From the NCBI GenBank assembly GCA_016650185.1, contig JAENWE010000455.1, forward strand, positions 1 to 7,787: DNA of 7,787 nucleotides, written 5' to 3'. Both the position numbers and the translations under genes were made by a program. The stretch's first letter is position 1; each line of letters starts with the position of its first letter. Source of the DNA: Vicinamibacteria bacterium. GTDB taxonomy: Bacteria > Acidobacteriota > Vicinamibacteria > Fen-336 > JAGNNV01. Below the pieces are notes generated by a model, which did no database searches, had not been told where the DNA came from, and was given only the letters and a program-made list of their open reading frames with translations. This document shows, piece by piece, positions 6,632-7,787 of this stretch.

Positions 6632-7441
6632 TTGTCCGCGCGAATAGCCCAATTAGAAGGGGAGGTCCGCCTCGCAGAAGAAGCGCGCGCCGAGCTCCTC
6701 ACCCAGAAGGCCGACCTGGAGCGAGACCTGGAGTTGATCACGGCCCAGAAGGAAGACCTGGCGAGAGACCTGATCCGCGCCGAGGAAGCGCAACCAAACG
6801 GCCGCCAGGCCGTGGGAGCCGATCTTGAGGGGGTTCGAGCTGCCGCGGAGGCGGAGATGGCCCAGGCGGCCGAAAGCTGGGGGGCCAAGCTCGAAAGTAC
6901 TGAGCAGACACGCAGGGCCTTGGAGACGGCTCTCGCCGCCCGCACATCGGAGGCAGGCGCATACGAAAAGTCACACGAGATGTGGAGAGCCCATCGAATG
7001 ACTCTCGAAGCACAGGTTTCGCGATTAAAGCAAGCCTTGGACGCTGTGGGGTCACCGACGGCTCCGCGGGATCTTCCGATCGAGGTCTCGACGGTTGAGC
7101 CGGCCGAGAACGAAAGCACGCCGGCACGGAACCCTCAGCGTGAGCCGGCGCGGTGGGAGACGGAGCTTCCGCGTTTCGCCAGGTCGCGTGACGGTTCTGA
7201 GGGATCCCTCCTCGCAGAAGGCCAGATGCACGACCTGCCCGTAACTGATTTCGTTGACTACGCCGGGCCGTCCGAGACTCTCCTCCCGTCGAGCCTGAGC
7301 CCGCATGCCGAACCCAAGGTCGATCGTCCGGAGCCTGCATTCACGCCAGAATACGAGGAGCATGGTACGCAACCGGAGGCGACCAGCTCAAACGTGCGCG
7401 CGTGGCTTCGCAGTATGACCGATCGCATCCGCCGCGACTGA
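6632..7441 (+). CDS. Coiled-coil protein of unknown function with acidic, Pro-rich linker
   Basis: From TTG 6632 the frame encodes 269 residues and ends at TGA 7439-7441. I do not recognise a family. Residues 1-54 form a highly charged heptad pattern (RIAQLEGEVRLAEEARAELL, then ADLERDLELITAQKEDLARDL). A second helical coil spans about 64-138 (LESTEQTRRALETALAARTSEA, then TLEAQVSRLKQALDAV). Residues 140-252 are a low-complexity linker rich in Pro, Glu and Ser. The protein ends with a short basic amphipathic helix, VRAWLRSMTDRIRRD. No signal peptide or membrane segment is visible, so it is probably cytoplasmic and possibly a scaffold. The true start is uncertain: the frame stays open back to 6497, also with coiled-coil character (TTQLEQGAAALTKRKAKL), but contains no ATG or GTG. 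Codon choice (TTA, ATA, AGA, CAA, ACA) is looser than in the flanking enzymes. The antisense frame 7119-6514 is an Arg/Ser/Ala-rich shadow. It is a real gene more likely than not, perhaps 5'-degraded. Confidence 0.55.
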   Translation: MSARIAQLEGEVRLAEEARAELLTQKADLERDLELITAQKEDLARDLIRAEEAQPNGRQAVGADLEGVRAAAEAEMAQAAESWGAKLESTEQTRRALETALAARTSEAGAYEKSHEMWRAHRMTLEAQVSRLKQALDAVGSPTAPRDLPIEVSTVEPAENESTPARNPQREPARWETELPRFARSRDGSEGSLLAEGQMHDLPVTDFVDYAGPSETLLPSSLSPHAEPKVDRPEPAFTPEYEEHGTQPEATSSNVRAWLRSMTDRIRRD

Positions 7442-7787
7442 GTCACGTCCTCGCAACCGGGACGCCGAACCTGCGCGATCTCGACCGTTGTCCGATCCGG
7501 TTGATCGCCGCCAAACTCCCTTGGCATCCACCGAACCGGCGTCGTGCCCACGCCCAACTCTGAGGAGTCTCTAGCCCGGACTATTCAAGAGGAATCCTCG
7601 CGAGACGTGGCCCAGGCCAGGCTGCGCGCTTCGAGACCGTGTCAATGGCGGGCAAGCGCGGGGACGAGCTACGCAACCGTATTGAACATACGGTGAGGAG
7701 ACGAGGAGCGAGCAGCGCGCCAGCCTCCCCGGGGGACGCCCGCCAGTGGCGCGGTATCGGACGTCGCAGCAGATTCCCTCATGAATA
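7442..7787. other. Right-end region without a recognisable gene
   Basis: All plus frames contain stops soon after 7441. One frame opens after TGA 7561-7563 and stays open to the window end, with an ATG at 7645 giving 47 residues (start MAGKRGDELRNRIEHTVRRR). It is basic, matches nothing I know, and has no ribosome-binding site before the ATG, so it may be the start of a gene or chance. No intrinsic terminator is evident after the coiled-coil gene. The one distinct structure is the inverted repeat at 7676-7694. Confidence 0.4.
7676..7694. repeat. Perfect 7-bp inverted repeat (ACCGTAT / ATACGGT, 5-bp spacer)
   Basis: ACCGTAT at 7676-7682 is mirrored by ATACGGT at 7688-7694 around TGAAC. This is a dyad of the size bound by dimeric regulators, or a small RNA hairpin. 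It is followed directly by GAGGAG (7695-7700), which resembles a ribosome-binding site, but no start codon at a useful distance follows. It is not followed by a T run, so it is not a Rho-independent terminator. Function unknown. Confidence 0.4.

Noticed and set aside
5858..6652. 264-codon minus-strand frame and the opposing 249-codon plus-strand frame 5832-6581
   Set aside because: Both overlap the propeller gene out of frame or antisense, are Arg/Pro/Ser-rich, and show no motif or ribosome-binding site.
6514..7119. 201-codon minus-strand frame opposite the coiled-coil gene
   Set aside because: Its Ser/Arg/Ala-rich composition is what the antisense of a Glu/Ala/Leu-rich coiled coil gives.
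2422..7587. A 14-nt sequence at 2422-2435 occurs inverted at 7574-7587 (GCCCGGACTATTCA)
   Set aside because: A single 14-nt match in inverse orientation is only mildly unexpected in 7.8 kb; similarity stops at its edges and neither copy flanks a recognisable element.
7589..7599. GAGGAATCCTC palindrome
   Set aside because: A 5+5 dyad in G/C-rich noncoding DNA is common by chance and nothing in its context supports a role.
1..7787. Mobile element, CRISPR array, toxin-antitoxin or biosynthetic cluster
   Set aside because: No transposase, integrase, direct-repeat array, paired small genes or co-oriented enzyme set is visible on either strand.

Overview
This is a high-GC bacterial chromosomal segment with strong G/C third-position preference in most genes. 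It comes from a heterotroph that exports proteins through Sec: two products carry clear signal peptides. The gene content (phytoene-desaturase-like and amine-oxidase-like flavoproteins, a ManD-type enolase-superfamily enzyme, an IRBP-type S41 peptidase, a secreted propeller) would suit a soil or sediment lineage such as Myxococcota or Acidobacteriota. No rRNA, tRNA or marker gene allows a real assignment.

Layout. Bases 1-954 (+) are the 3' two thirds of a phytoene-dehydrogenase-related FAD oxidoreductase that enters from the left edge. It runs tail to tail, with a 19-bp overlap, into a complete flavin amine-oxidase/protoporphyrinogen-oxidase-like gene at 936-2294 (-). Upstream of that on the same strand is a full-length D-mannonate dehydratase (manD/rspA) reading frame, 2462-3669 (-). 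It is broken twice, by an in-frame TAG at codon 71 and by a one-base deletion in codon 109, yet all recognisable metal and catalytic residues are present and the length is exactly that of the family. A 297-bp intergenic region separates manD from a divergent secreted S41 peptidase at 3967-5262 (+). This peptidase ends 20 bp from a convergent exported NHL/SMP-30-like beta-propeller protein, 5283-6023 (-).

The right 1.7 kb is less well defined. A 473-bp stretch has no recognisable gene. It is followed by a coiled-coil protein of unknown function: a conventional start would be TTG at 6632 and the stop is at 7439-7441, but its open frame and coiled-coil character extend upstream to 6497 without an ATG or GTG. 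The last 346 bp hold no convincing gene, only a perfect 7-bp inverted repeat and an unrecognised open frame running off the end.

How the genes relate. The two flavoproteins are convergent, so they are not one operon. ManD implies hexuronate (glucuronate branch) catabolism, but no uxu/uxa/kdg partner gene is present. The S41 peptidase and the propeller are both exported but convergent, so joint function is only a possibility. I see no defence, mobile or biosynthetic system here. The points most worth a second look are the doubly interrupted but otherwise intact manD and the 5' end of the coiled-coil gene.
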